Part shown: one piece after another, positions 1-41,989 of the stretch
Layout: every line of letters starts with the position of its first letter
How positions within the stretch are numbered: position 1 is the first letter of the stretch
NCBI GenBank assembly: GCA_009760855.2
Contig: WPIO01000017.1
Location: 4,705,001 to 4,769,000, forward strand
Direction of reading: 5' to 3'
Source: Cristatella mucedo
Taxonomy: Eukaryota; Bryozoa; Phylactolaemata; Cristatellidae
Length of the DNA: 64,000 nt
The notes under the pieces: model-generated
Databases searched by the model: none
Seen by the model: only the letters and a program-made list of their open reading frames with translations
What the model was told of the DNA's origin: nothing
Made by a program: the position numbers and the translations under genes

Positions 1-99
1 TGATTGCCTGTATACGCATACTTAGGCGCATGTAGATAAGTATGTCTATGTACGCATGTACGTATACGTATGTGCCTGTATTGATACTTTGTTCTATCG

Positions 100-598
100 A
101 TCAAAAATTTCTTCTTGGGCGTCTCTCATCTCGTCTGGCCAATACTGACACTGCACAGCAACGATTCAGGTCCTATCTCAGCGGGAGACTCCAGAGTATT
201 GATGTGAATGAACAAAGATCATCCGAGGAACTTCTGAAGTATGGGATATCTCAGGGCTCTGTGCTTGGTCCCGTTCGTTTCACGGTGAATACTCTCCCTC
301 TTGCCGATGTGACTGCTAGGTACAATATAAGGTTTCGCTTCTACGCAGATGACGCTCAGTTGTACCTTTGCTTTGATCCTCCCCAGCCCTCCAGCACGTC
401 AAATTTTCTCAACTCCATTTTTGCACGCATTGATGACATTCGCACTTGGATGACAGCAAACTTTCTTAAATTGAATGATGACAAAACCAACTTACTGGTT
501 AAGGGCAAACAAAGCGGTTCATAAGTTGGAAAGGTTAACGCTCACAATCGGCTCTGCCAGCATATCCCCTGCTGAACTGCACGGAATCTAGGCGTCCT
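100..598 (+). mobile_element. LINE family A (L2/CR1-like) fragment, reverse transcriptase part
   Basis: Translation from about 100 to 523 shows reverse-transcriptase landmarks: a SYLSGRLQSI segment, the GISQGSVLGPV block, the catalytic-type FYADDAQLYL motif and the KLNDDKTNLL block. The same family recurs more than 20 times in the window. This copy is truncated at both ends and stops after the frame ends near 523, with family sequence continuing to about 598. It has drifted and is not expected to be active. Confidence 0.85.
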
Positions 599-599
599 T

Positions 600-1206
600 A
601 CATTTGCTGCAAAGGGAGCTGTGCAGCACAAACAAGCAAGGCTGAATTTTTCTTGCCGATACCAGCATTGTACAGCATCGGAGAACTTACTCACGGGAGA
701 CCCGATCGCTATAGTGCCTCTGTGCTACCATAGTCCAGATGTTTCCTAATAATGTTCCCAACAGCATCCTCTGAGATCTTCAGCCGCCTTGAGCTTTCTA
801 AGTTTTAATGGCCATCTCCGTGCAGCGACATCAAAACCCCTCTTTTACCCTTAAAAAAGGTGTGCAACTGGCGGCATATTCTGGTCGCGTAGCATGTGTC
901 TATATGGCAGGGGCTGAGATATCCGGGTACTTTAGCTCATCATTGGTCGAGGCATCGTTGGTTATAAAATGGGTAAAAAGAAAATAGGTTCTGCTGGATC
1001 TGTTTACATGGGAACCACTGACTCGGTTGCCGACGAATGCATTTATTTACTAGGCCAAGCATAGAAAACTGAAACTTAGTGCAAATTATATTGACAAACT
1101 TTTACACTTTATAAATTAGTGTAGCTGGATGACTTGTTCGAATACTGGCATTAGCAACAAGTGAAGTCAGATCGATGGACCTGGTGCGTAGAACTTTTGG
1201 AGAGCA
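600..1206. other. Stretch with no recognised gene
   Basis: Apart from a few bases at about 598-620 that resemble the inverted LINE A tail, nothing was recognised here. No ORF in this stretch looks conserved. Confidence 0.4.
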
Positions 1207-1207
1207 G

Positions 1208-1277
<70 letters not shown>
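1207..1277. repeat. (TA)n(GT)n compound microsatellite
   Basis: A run of TA dinucleotides passes directly into GT dinucleotides. The ORFs crossing it encode only dipeptide repeats and are artefacts. Confidence 0.95.
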
Positions 1278-1278
<1 letters not shown>

Positions 1279-1289
1279 ACAGCCTTTTT

Positions 1290-2900
1290 GTGGTCGATTT
1301 GCCGTGGATTGCAGAATACTGCTGCATTGGTAATGGCCATCTTCGTTGATTGCAATGCACTGACCGAGAGCTAGCACAAACAATGGCATTTCCGGGAAGC
1401 ACCCGAAATAGAGTATAAAACAAAAAGAAATCTAAATGGGAGCATCCCCCAGCAACTTTCCGTCTATTTTTGACAGTGCGGTATAGATTGTCGCATTTCC
1501 CCGGGCCATTACCACCGATTACCTTTCATCGCCTTCGATTTTACGTTTGCGATTGGTTGAAATGATGCGGTTTCACTTTTAATACCACGCCCTATACCAA
1601 GCAAGAACAGTTAGATGTTCTCATATCAGCTTTGTGTCTAATTGTAACAGAGCGTCACAGATTGCCGTATTTTTCCGTGCAGTTGCCTTCGATTGCCATT
1701 TAAAGCCCGAGATTTACGCGAACAATGGGTTAAAAGTATATGCACTCATAGTGAACGTTATTTTGTGTGATAATTGGAGCTTCGAACAGCCAATTTCTAG
1801 TCAATCTGAAACAGATTTCGATCGAAGCCGGGCCATTGCCATCGATTGCCGTGAATTGCCCTCGATTGTGCACTCTCGATTGTTTTAAAGTATGTGGTTG
1901 CACTCTTAGTGCAGTGTACTGCAATGTGCACGAACAGTTTGAGCTTGCTGCAGCAACTGTTGGTCCATTTGTAACGGGCTCTTGTGGATTGGCGTATTTA
2001 CCTGGGTGATTGCAGTCGATCGCCGTGCAATGCCGTCGATTGAACGCACACAATGGGTGAAAAATATGCTCTCGAACAGCCAAATGCTACGTGGAATGAA
2101 AGTTGCAGTTTTTGGCAGCCAATCGTGATGTTTTTCCACGAGTTGTAGTATCGGTTCCGACCATTGCTGTGGATTGCCGTGCATTGCTGACAGATAACGA
2201 GCAAAGCAGCTTGAAAATGCCACGGTTTAAGTTTTGACGCAGCGAAATTCTATATGCTATGACATTTGAAGCAACCTACTGCAAATTTCTCGCCGATTTG
2301 CCACGGATGATTGCGGTATTGGTCCCTGCCATCGCTATCGATTGCCATGCATTGTTCACAATTAATGTGCAAAATCGCTTGAAAGTTGTATGATTTAACT
2401 TTTAGCACAAATAAATGTGAAATGCGATGACAATAGGCACTTCGTGCAGCCAATTTATGGTCGATTTGCCACGGATTGTAGTGGATTTCTGCTTCGAGCC
2501 GAGCCGTTGCCGTAGATTGCCATGCATTGTACGAGATTGTAGAAGCGAAATTGGTTAAAATGATGTGGTTGACTTTAACCAGTGTGCTTTGTAATATAGA
2601 TTCAAAATTGGAGCATTCCGAAACCGATTTCAGGGCATTTTGCATCAAGTTGTCGTAGATGTCGATATTGGCTCAGCCCATTGCAATCGATTGCAGTGCA
2701 TTGCTGCAGAATGGGTGAGCCAATTGTAGTGAAATTGTACGATTCCACAATAACGAAGAGTAGACCAGCGTGTAATCATAATTAGAGCTTAAAATGTACG
2801 CGTTCTGGTCGTTTTGTGGCGGATTGTGGCGAATTGCGGTATGAGACCGGGCCATTGTACTGGATTGCACTGCATTGCATCAAATGTGAAATCGTAGAAC
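1290..2900. repeat. Diverged ~175-bp satellite array 1
   Basis: A core resembling GATTGCAGTGCATTGC recurs near 1687, 1840, 2020, 2175, 2337, 2513, 2689 and 2862, a spacing of about 153-180 bp. Each monomer also carries a 'GATTTGCCACGGATTG' segment and a 'GGGCCATTGC' segment. Monomers have diverged strongly. The ORFs across this area on both strands are by-products of the repeat. Confidence 0.8.
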
Positions 2901-3063
2901 GTTCAAGCTATTTTGCACATGCATTCGTCGAACGTGTTTCTGGGAATATTTTCGTGAGTCGTCGATGTGGGGGTTTGCCCAAACCAGTAGTAGCTCCGGC
3001 GAGCGTCACCGCGACAAAGCTGCTGGTACTCAGCCGAGCCGATGCACTATAACGCCCAGCATT

Positions 3064-3257
3064 CTGAAGCTGGCTGAAGCCTCATAAACACTGTAAGTCC
3101 TCGTGGCGGCGGCCTGCAGTCGTGCCCCGGAGAGCTCGCCTCGCCTCATGCTCGAGCACCACGCGGACGCTACGAGTCTCCGTCGGATAGTTCTAAAGGG
3201 TTCATTTGATCCTGCTATTACAAGGTCACATTAATGAAGTAGTGTTGGTTCTCTTGA
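3064..3257 (-). mobile_element. Internally deleted inverted copy of the TIR element
   Basis: Positions 3064-3232 are the reverse complement of 3415-3583 (about 169 bp, few mismatches). The last bases, 3241-3257, match the terminal sequence of the full element (AGTGTTGGTTCTCTTGA). This copy lacks the rest of the terminal arm and abuts the full copy end to end. Confidence 0.8.
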
Positions 3258-3260
3258 GTG

Positions 3261-3800
3261 TGGGTCAAGAGAACCAACACTAGTACATTCACAAATTCAA
3301 ACTACTAACAGCGAAGATTATCTCGCCGGGCCCTGGCGAACCTGGCCACGTATGCCTCTTTCCGTACTTTCTCTATAGATGAATCGGGGAGTGCGGAGGT
3401 AGGCGGCAACAAGTAATGTGACCTTGTAATAGCAGGATCCCATGAATCCTTTAGAACTATCCGACGGAGACTCGTAGCGTCCGCGTGGTTCTCGAGCATG
3501 AGGCGAGGCGAGCTCTCCGGGGCACGACTGCAGGCCGCCGCCACGAGGACTTACAGTGTCTACGCGGCTTCAGCCAGCTTCAGAAAACTGTGCGTCACAG
3601 TGCTTCAGCTCGGCTGTACCAGCAGCTTTGTCGAAGTGACGAAGTGACTTGTTGCCGCCTACCTTCGCATTCCCCGATTCATCGATAGAGAAAGTACGGA
3701 AAGAGGCGTACGTGGCCAGGTTCGCCAGAGCCCGGCAAGATAATCGTCGCTGTTGATAGTTTGGATTTGTGAATGTACTAGTGTTGGTTCTCTTGACCCA
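3261..3800. mobile_element. Non-autonomous DNA element with 154-bp terminal inverted repeats
   Basis: Positions 3261-3414 and 3647-3800 are inverted copies of each other beginning TGGGTCAAGAGAACCAACAC. The interior (3415-3646) has no transposase-like ORF. Long terminal inverted repeats with a short interior suggest a foldback or MITE-type element. A target-site duplication is not clear; only a 2-bp TG flanks both ends. It ends about 470 bp upstream of the MFSD12 start. Confidence 0.75.
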
Positions 3801-4203
3801 TGTCTTCGATGCAGGATCTAAACCTTGCAATAATTTGAGATGCTATTCGGGAGCTGTGTAGGCGGCAGTCCACATCTACCAGCATGTGATAGGGCTCGCG
3901 TGTATAGTACTGTGCAAGCAGGCCAACATGAATTGATGGTTGGACGAGAAAAAAGACCATCATCTGCCTGCCTTAAACCGAATGGCTCTTGCCGGCCTGA
4001 CCTTCGAGGCGATCTGAAAACCTTTGAGCTATGCGGGCCGCGGATGCGGGAATTCAGCTGTCGTACATGGTTTCTATTTATTTCAGCACCTCTCAACGAA
4101 AGATCGTGCAGCCGCACCAACGTTGCCGTTGCCATTGCTAAAGCGCTGCAACGACGCCTAGCCAGTGCGTATGCCTCGTAGTCACCATGCTGCGATCCAG
4201 CCG

Positions 4204-4209
4204 CACGTG
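4204..4209. promoter_or_regulatory. CACGTG E-box near the MFSD12 start
   Basis: A palindromic CACGTG lies 65 bp upstream of the preferred start codon. MITF/TFE-type factors bind this motif, and vertebrate lysosome and melanosome genes often carry it near the promoter. Any functional role here is inference from a 6-bp match. It would fall inside the coding region if the upstream ATG at 4187 is used. Confidence 0.25.
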
Positions 4210-4273
4210 CCAGCCGCTCCAAAGCCTGCTTTCGGTAGCTGTGGCATCGCTCGTTTGTAGGCTCGCACGAAAC

Positions 4274-34240
<29,967 letters not shown>

Positions 34241-34554
34241 TGGAGCACTGCTTCGGCAATGTGTATGCATAGAGGTGCGTCGTGTTGCTGATCCGCTTGC
34301 ACGTGTAAATGTTTACAAGTCCACTGGCAGCTTACGTCGGCAGGACAATTGCTAGTCTGCTTTTTGTTCACTATCTGACCGTGTAAATCTGCCGGCCATG
34401 TCAGCGCCCAAGCATAAATGCTCTTGTTAATGAAAACGCTCCCCTCGGAGATGTTTGCTGTAAGGCAGCTGCATCTGTTGGTATGCTTGGTGCTGTTTGA
34501 TGTTTTTTTGCAATCAGCTCTCAAATGTGAATGACGAGGCAGCAGACCTGCGAA

Positions 34555-34560
34555 AATAAA
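34555..34560 (+). terminator. Candidate polyadenylation signal for MFSD12
   Basis: AATAAA about 0.9 kb past the stop codon. If used, the 3' UTR would include the (CT)n tract. No transcript evidence is available. Confidence 0.25.
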
Positions 34561-34839
34561 ATCTTCTCCTATCTGCTAGAAGCCACCGTGAGTTTTATGC
34601 ACACAGCCTAACGAACGACAGTGTGAATTCTGTTTTGATCACAGCAAACATACATGTGCATTGGCGCTCCATCTCAGCAGGCTTTGCAATGTCGATGCTG
34701 GTGGCAGCAAACACCGGAAGTGGAGTGTGGTTAATCTCAAGTTGATTCGCTGTCGATTCAGCAACAAACGATGCGGCCGAGCTCGTTCACGTCGTCAGCC
34801 ACAACTGCCGCGTCAGACATGGGAGTGTTCTCTCCACCT

Positions 34840-35516
34840 ACGCTTACTGGCCTACCAGCATGTGCGATCAGGCGATTGCAGCTTGTGCAAAACTCTGCAG
34901 CTAGGCTGGTCTGTCGTGAGCGTCGCAGTTGCCACATTACTCCACTTCTCGCCGACCTGCTCTGGCTACCAGTCAAGCAACGGATTGACTTCAAGGTTTT
35001 GTCGCTCACTTTTAGGTCCCTTCATTCTATGGCTCCAGCCTATCTCTCCGACATACTACCTCATCAGGCCAAGCATCGTACCACCCGCTTCTCGGAATCC
35101 AACAGTCTAGAAATACCTCATACAAACCTTAAATCCTTTGGAGACCGTGCATTTAGTTCATATGCTCCCAAAGCCTGGAACTCCCTCCCGACCTGCGTCA
35201 AAACATCACCTGACCTGACCACATTTAAAAGGAACCTAAAAACACACCTATTTAGGACAGCATTTAGTGGGTCCCTGTGATTCGTCTTTGATGTGCTTAT
35301 GCGTGCTGACACTGTGCATGCTGCCACTAACCACATTTGCATGCTGACCCTGTGCATGTCACCCCTAACCATATTATTCATCTCGTTTGTTTTTCAAGCA
35401 TGATTTTACTTACCATTCAATTGCATTTCACTTTACAGCAAATTTCAAGCGCCTGGAGAGAGATTAAGTTCTCTGAGGGCGCTTTATCGAGTGAATTGTT
35501 ATTATTATTATTATTA
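34840..35516 (+). mobile_element. Young LINE A copy, 3' half
   Basis: One open frame from about 34855 to 35280 reads [40 protein letters not shown] and the C-terminus FRTAFSGSL, followed by UTR, stem-loop (35440-35490) and (ATT)n. It is close in sequence to 6840-7524. Confidence 0.92.
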
Positions 35517-35709
35517 TGCTGTAAAGGAGCAACTCGGGAGCACCAGTCATATCCTCAAGTTGCCACTCATGTCAAGTCTCGTCCTGATCCTACCGCTGCT
35601 GCCACTTGATGCCAGTGACAAGTGCCACTAAAGATGCTACCTTTGCTGGGCTTAGGGTCGGAATCGAATGTAAATGCATAAGTTGCACAGCTAAGAGCTA
35701 TCTGTAGAG

Positions 35710-35712
35710 AGG

Positions 35713-35757
<45 letters not shown>

Positions 35758-35786
35758 CGAGTGATGTGATGTGATGTGATGTGATA
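35710..35786. repeat. (GA)n and (TGATG)n microsatellites
   Basis: A GA run (about 35714-35752) followed by five TGATG units (about 35761-35784). Confidence 0.93.
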
Positions 35787-36716
35787 GATATATACTTAAC
35801 TAGGACACTGCCAAGTGACCAAGCAGCCCTTAACAGCTGATGCTGCAATAGCAGCTGCCGATTATAGCAACCTGGTATCAAACTTGCTATCTATGGGGGT
35901 CGGCCAGCTTCAGTGGCTTGCAGGAGCCACGACGGGAGAGTTCCGAACTCTTTGGCTCGACTAAAATTCCAAAGGAGCACAAATATGTCATCGGGTTGCA
36001 TGACAACGACCTTAACACGTCAAATATGAGGCTGCTTCAACGGCCTGCTCTTGTCAGGCATAAGTAGAGCCTGTTTGTGGCTTTCGTTGACTGTTACTTG
36101 ACAAAACACTGGTGTATTTGTGCAGTCTGGCAAGCTTAACTCGTGCCACCGGTGCCACAGGTAAACGCCATAGCAACTGCCCCAGTCCAACGTTGCATTT
36201 CTTTTGACGCTGTCAAGTTGGGAATTCTGGGAGGCGATCAGCTGCTTGCTCCACCCGAAGCCGGAGCAAAATCTGCCATGCCACTCCCATGGAAACATGG
36301 CTGTAAACGAAAACTCGCGCCATAGCATGAGCCCGTGCATTTCTGGATCGACCGAACGCGCCAAAGGATCTTTTTGAACGTTCGACCGTAAGCGAACTGA
36401 AATACGCTTATCTCTTCTTGAGTTCCGATGGGATGAAAAATGCAGTCAATAATCACTGAATATAAAGCCTAAATTAACTTGCTACAGATAAGCCTTTGTG
36501 ACTTTCGCCTTCCCCTGTCCACCAAGTGGGCAGCAAAGAATTTCGTGCAGCGGTACATGAACACACAACCCAGTGGGTGAAGTGCAATAATCTTACTTCT
36601 GGGCGAAGACATTGAGCCACTTTGCTGGTAAAAAAAGGACGCATCTACTTTTATTATTGGCTACTCATAAATGGCTATTAATGACTAATTAGCTACTTAG
36701 CCAACACCTATAACAA
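35787..36716. other. Intergenic, nothing recognised
   Basis: No conserved ORF or known repeat family recognised between the two genes here. Confidence 0.45.
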
Positions 36717-37075
36717 TAGAAATAATAATAATACATTTGATAAAGCCCCACTCAGAGAACTCAATCTCTTTCTAGGCGCTTTGCAATTGCTGCAAAGGAA
36801 GCACGATCGCATGGTTAGTTGTAGCATGTTCAATAAACAGCAAGATTAACATGGTTAGGGCTGACACCCACAGGGTCAGCATGCAAGTATGGTTAGTGTC
36901 AGCACGCATTAGCACATAAAGGTCGTATCACAGGGACCCACTAAATGCTAAGATCAATAATATATGCGTGTTTACTTTCTTTTTAAACGTGGTCAAGTCA
37001 GGGGATGTCGTAACGCAAATCGGGAGTGAGTTCCAGGCTTTGGAACCATATGAGCCTATCGGGGTATGGGGAGGC
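36717..37075 (-). mobile_element. LINE A 3' end, minus
   Basis: (AAT)n, inverted stem-loop tail, UTR, and reverse of the coding end (GTGAGTTCCAGGCTTTGGAA), with small indels. Confidence 0.85.
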
Positions 37076-38090
37076 TGCTAACTGGTGCTACGTATCCATG
37101 GACGTAGCATGCGAAAGTCTGCCTCTGTCGACCGTGAAGGAAACTTGCATCTGCCACCGTAGCGCCAGCTAAGATTAGCACAAGCACAGCCATCAGTGCT
37201 CGAGCATATCAGTACCCGCAACGATTCAGTACTCATCGCCTTTCCAACGATGATCGTAGGCGTGCGGCGTTATTGTTTGACACGGCTTGTGGCAATGCGA
37301 TGATTCTGCTAGATGACTCTTGGTGTGCGTTTCTCTTGGTTATACCATCCATATTTCTCGCGACAGCTGCTGAGCACTATTTCTCCGAGTTGATGACGGC
37401 GTCTTTAAGAGTGGTCTCCTTGTCTGTCACATGAAAAAGAGTTGTAGATTTTTCATTGTATCAGTTGTAATTTGCTAGCTTAACGCACCACTGCATATCG
37501 CTGCACCGGTCATGATTCATTTACACTAGAGTAGAACACGCGAACCTGAAAGGAAATTCCACGTGCGTTCATGGTGGAACGTACATTGGGGCAAATCATA
37601 AAAAGATTTTGACGAACCACACTTGTACCTGAATAGCACAGCAGCGGTTCATCCATAAAAAATACATCGACCCCACCGAGATCCACATTCTACAGGACTT
37701 CGACACAGCACGCTTTCTAATGAAACGCCTTCTGTCGCTAGGCAGCTAGCTCACTAGAAGAATGGTCTCTTGAAATTTTAGTGAATATCGTAACTCTAGC
37801 CGAAGCTTGAGCGGATCAAGACTACGACTGTCCACCTGCAATCTGCTTAAAACGTGAAAGTTAATTGCCGTTAGAAGTACTCCGATCACTTTAAAATTAA
37901 ACGGAACGGTCATATGGACAGGCAGTCAGCTGGGTTTGTATTACATTAGACAAACTCTTTTTGCCTCAAAAATGACGGATGGAGACTGCGGGGTTAGTCT
38001 CCAATAAATTGTCGGTATAATAGTAAAACTACGTTACAGCATATCAAATTGCTCGCGGACGTGCAGCAAAAAAATGGTTTAACGAGTTGG
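37076..38090. other. Intergenic, nothing recognised
   Basis: No repeat family or conserved ORF recognised. Confidence 0.45.
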
Positions 38091-38202
38091 TTTAATAATA
38101 ATAGTAAAGCATTTGATATAGCGCCCTCAGAGAACTTGGTCTCTATCCAGGCACTTTACATTTGCTGCAAAGGAAGCATGATCGAATGGTTAGTGGTATC
38201 AG
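38091..38202 (-). mobile_element. LINE A 3' tail, minus
   Basis: AATAATAATAG then GCGCCCTCAGAGAACTTGGTC and TTTGCTGCAAAGGAAG, the inverted tail; only about 110 bp. Confidence 0.8.
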
Positions 38203-38869
38203 GAAGCGGGTTGGATATAGGCAAACCATGCATGTTTGAACCATTGTGAATGCCCGTGCATAAATGCTGTGCACCGAAGTCCTGATGCAGCCATGCACAT
38301 ATGCGCCGCATCTTGTATCCGTGGGTAGATGAACAGCATATCAATACCCTACTTTCAGCCTGTGAGGATTCAGTAAGTCGGTGTGCCCTTAAAGACCGGC
38401 TATCCTCGCTCGCTTAAATGTTCCCTACGCTGTTGCCTGTATACATCTGAGGTGAAGGCCTATTAGTAGGAGGCTCTATATGGGCTTTTATAAAGACTGA
38501 CGACCCCGATAGAACTCAGGCAGGTCCGGCACAGCTCAGCTGCGTTCCCTTAACCTGCACAGGATGTCCCATTTGCTTGGATTTCCTCATCTGCCTGGGT
38601 AAATACAGTCGCCCAGTGGTAAGAAACAATTTTTTGGACGCCGATACAGTAAAATAGAAGCCCCATAGAGCTAGTTCCGCAGTGTTATGCTCAATGTTAC
38701 TGATTTCTACCATCGTGACTCACGTCTGAGCTTCCATGGACAGGCGGCATTTCGCTCAACAAATTGCTGGCAGGCTCTCTTGGATATAAGCTGACATTTA
38801 GCTGACTCTTGAGTGGCATATACTCAAACCTAATCGAAAAGTCTTTCTATAATCTCACTTGCGATTATG

Positions 38870-39530
38870 AGCATCATAATAATAAAGTGCAAATGTATAG
38901 CATCGGCAGAAAAAATTAATCTCTTTTCAAGCACTTTACATATGCTGTAAAAGAAGCATTACCATACGGTTAGTGATAAAATGCACCTTGCCAACATGCA
39001 TAGTACCGTTAGTAATACCATGCTTTAAGTCAGCACGCACAAACACACACAGACCTACTCACACGAACCAAGGTAATGCTGTGAGATACAGGTCAGTTTC
39101 ACCGTTACTTTAAATGTCGTCAAATCATGGAATGTCGTGACATCAGTCGGGAGTGATACAGATTTTGAAAGCAAGCATACACGGTCTCCGGTGGATTTAA
39201 GGTTGGCTCGAGACACAGCTAAATGACGATTCAGAAGAGCAGGAGGTGCGATGCCCAGCCTGATTTGGGAGTAGTTCTGATTCGTCGGACGGAGCCAGAG
39301 AATGGAGGGACCTAAACGTGAGTGACAAAACCTCGGTCAACACGCTGCTGGAGCGGGAGCCGGTGCAGGTCGGCGAGAAGTGGTATAATGTGTCAACCGC
39401 GACACTCACGACAGACAAGCACTGCAGCCGAGTTTTGCTCTAACTGTAAGTGCCCGGTTGCATTAACAGGAAGACCTGCAAGTACTGTGTCACATAAGTC
39501 AAGACTGGACGCCACAAGTTAAATAAAATC
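38870..39530 (-). mobile_element. LINE A 3' end, minus, older copy
   Basis: Degraded tail at 38876-38950, UTR, and reverse of the C-terminal RT region to about 39530, including the reverse of HFSPTCTG and ARLVC-like blocks. Confidence 0.78.
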
Positions 39531-39555
39531 ACTTTTGAAGACACTTTTGATCACG

Positions 39556-39592
39556 TTTGAAGATAACAATTTAACTATAAGCACACTGTTTT

Positions 39593-39637
<45 letters not shown>

Positions 39638-39710
39638 TATGTTTGTAAGTGTCAAACAGTTTGTGAGGGATTGAAAACAGTGGGTTTATGATTGAATTGT
39701 TATCTTCAAA
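39556..39710. mobile_element. MITE-like 40-bp inverted repeat around (TA)n
   Basis: 39556-39595 and 39671-39710 are inverted copies (TTTGAAGATAACAATT... at both outer ends) with about four mismatches. Between them lie (TA)n (39592-39632) and about 40 bp unique. No ORF. Confidence 0.75.
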
Positions 39711-39721
39711 TTTATTTTAAA

Positions 39722-39845
39722 AGTATAATTGATTAGTTTAGCACCCTGAGAGAAATTTATCTTTACCCAGGCGCTTCACATATGCCGTAGGGCTCGAGCC
39801 CACTACCTCGGTCATCAGATGCATTCAACTTATTCCCTGGGCCAA
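39722..39845 (-). mobile_element. Truncated composite SINE-like element
   Basis: Inverted LINE A stem-loop (GCACCCTGAGAGAAATTTA) followed by CACATATGCCGTAGGGCTCG, the head-2/tail junction seen at 21480-21540, then truncation. This supports the junction being a family feature. Confidence 0.65.
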
Positions 39846-39883
39846 AACATAAGTATTTAGTCTCTTGAAGTTACATACTAATA

Positions 39884-39985
39884 TATGTCTATATATATAT
39901 ATATAGACATATATATATATTTATATTTATATATATGTATGTATATATGGTATGTGTGTGTGTGTGTGTGTGTGTGTCTGTATAT
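39884..39985. repeat. (TA)n and (GT)n microsatellite
   Basis: Interrupted TA/TTTA tract followed by a GT run. Confidence 0.93.
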
Positions 39986-41989
39986 GTGTATATTGCTGCT
40001 TGAACGCCTGACCGCGGGCGTGGATATATCAACGTGCCCAGCAGCTTGCCTGTCCACTAATCTCCAGAACGTTGCTACCTCAGAAGTGCCCATCATAGTA
40101 ACGGTTATAGAAATGTCTGCGTCCTTCGTCCAAATCAGTCTGTATTCACGAAAGAAGTGAATACATAATGCCTTTAATTTCGATCTATGAGAAAATTATC
40201 AACAACACCCCTGCTCCCACTGGTGGCTGCCCGTTGCGCTCTATTCCTCTCGCTATCGGCCGGCTGGTTCTACTATCCTGGCACCTGCGTGCGGCGCTCC
40301 TGCTTCTACAAAGTTAGTTACAAGGTTTCTTCGGCTGTTCATAGCAGTACAATTTCCAACTATCGTAGATAATGTTAAAGATGCTGTCGAGGAACTTTCA
40401 GGCTCCACATTACAGGCGTATACTGGTGACTGGCCATTGACCCTGGGATTATTGCATCTACAACGGGGGAGGCCTTAACACGCAGCTCACTTAACGTTAA
40501 CCTCAAGTACAGCTGTGAGCAGAGGCAGCGTCAATACAAGCCGCTCTTGCTTCCGCCATAGAATAAATACAAGACTGATTAAATCATGGACTGCTTACAG
40601 GTCATAATATAGTATATTTGCTAAATATTCTACATAATTTTAATTTTATATAATGTTCAGTTATTTTATTTTTCCTACGATACACAGTCAGATGTCTACG
40701 GGCGCAGGACACCCATTATGGCGGCCGCCGGATACTAAAGTAGGTCGCTGGCCATTTGGGTACACTAACAGGTATGCTTCTTAGTGGCTGCGATTACCTC
40801 CGGCTCTGTTCTGTGCACTTTTTTGTGGAGTCCGTAAACTAATGTAGTCTATGCCTCAGGCAGTAAGCGGTGTAGGGTCTAGGTGGTGTTGATAAACTTG
40901 CCAGGGCTCAGTGCTGACCGATTGACAGTAAATCGCACATCGGCCGTGCCGATACGGACTTGCACCGAGCTTTCCCCAGCCGTGCGTTTTGGCTATGCCG
41001 CAATCTAGCTTGTCGCACGGTGCTGCGTATTTTCTGCGAATGCTACCGACATCAGAGCGGCCGGCTAATTGAATGCGGCTTATTTATGAATATCGCAGAT
41101 AGAGCTTGTTGCCGAACCGCAACAAGCTTTACGGCCTTTGCGATTACATTTTCTTGAAAGAGACTGGAACCGCTTTCCTGTCCAAATTTTAAATTTTGAC
41201 ATAGCTCTGGTGTTTCTATGGCGGAATTTCACCGTGCAACCTAATTAGCGCCTGCCAGTGACTGGTAAACTAGCTGAAACTTTGCTTCGCACCTTGCGTT
41301 CTTCAAAGCCTCGGTAGCATCGAGTCGAACGTCTAATCGTTCTCGCAGGGACGCTAGAGCTTGAAGCGAGCTCCTTGATCTCAGTCTCTGGCTGAGTTGC
41401 TTGCGTGTAAGCAGTATTTTTTAGCTGTTCCCTCTTGGCTTTCTGTTCGAGTTGACTTGCTGCCGTATCGTCGGTTCTCTCCTTTAGATTCGTTGCTAAT
41501 ACCCTAATTACCTTTATCTTCGCCGAAGGACTGTTAGGAATTGATGCTTAGGCTCATGAAATACTCTTAAGTGGAGTTCACCTTTACCATTTGCACCTCC
41601 GGGACTGAATTTTCTCGTCTTGCCTATTCATCTACCTCTTTTCTGATGGCTATTCTCATCTACTTTTTTGTTAGTTTGCCTTCAACATTGTCACTTATTG
41701 CCATTTTAGTGCCACCTAAAGCACACATGTCAGTTGATTACTTACCCAACCGGCAGCTTTTAAGGTGAAAGTTACTAGGGTTGTCCAGGATAATCTATTC
41801 CTTGGTGACTTCATATGCATGCCATAACATCAGAATATAAAACGACCAAATACTCGTGACTACCAGCACGTGACACTGATGTGATCCTCTAGCAGAGACC
41901 GGTGTTGCTTTCCTTTGCAGGTTGCTTTACATCACTATTAGGAACACAAATCATTAGATAAGTGAGTGTTCAGAGGTCTTTGCTGCTGC
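39986..41989. other. Intergenic upstream of neuroglian, nothing recognised
   Basis: About 2 kb without recognised repeats. It includes a GC-rich ATGGCGGCCGCC near 40717-40728. An untranslated first exon or promoter of the downstream gene could lie here but none can be shown. Confidence 0.4.

Noticed and set aside
1102-2870. Numerous overlapping ORFs of 60-130 codons on both strands
   Set aside because: They follow satellite periodicity and microsatellites, with no conserved protein features.
3305-3830. ORFs inside the inverted-repeat element as captured gene or transposase
   Set aside because: They are short, occur in inverted duplicate and show no transposase motif.
40187-40372. 61-codon ORF with a signal-peptide-like start as an alternative first exon of neuroglian
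   Set aside because: The possible donor GTTAGT gives phase 0, but neuroglian exon 2 needs phase 1.
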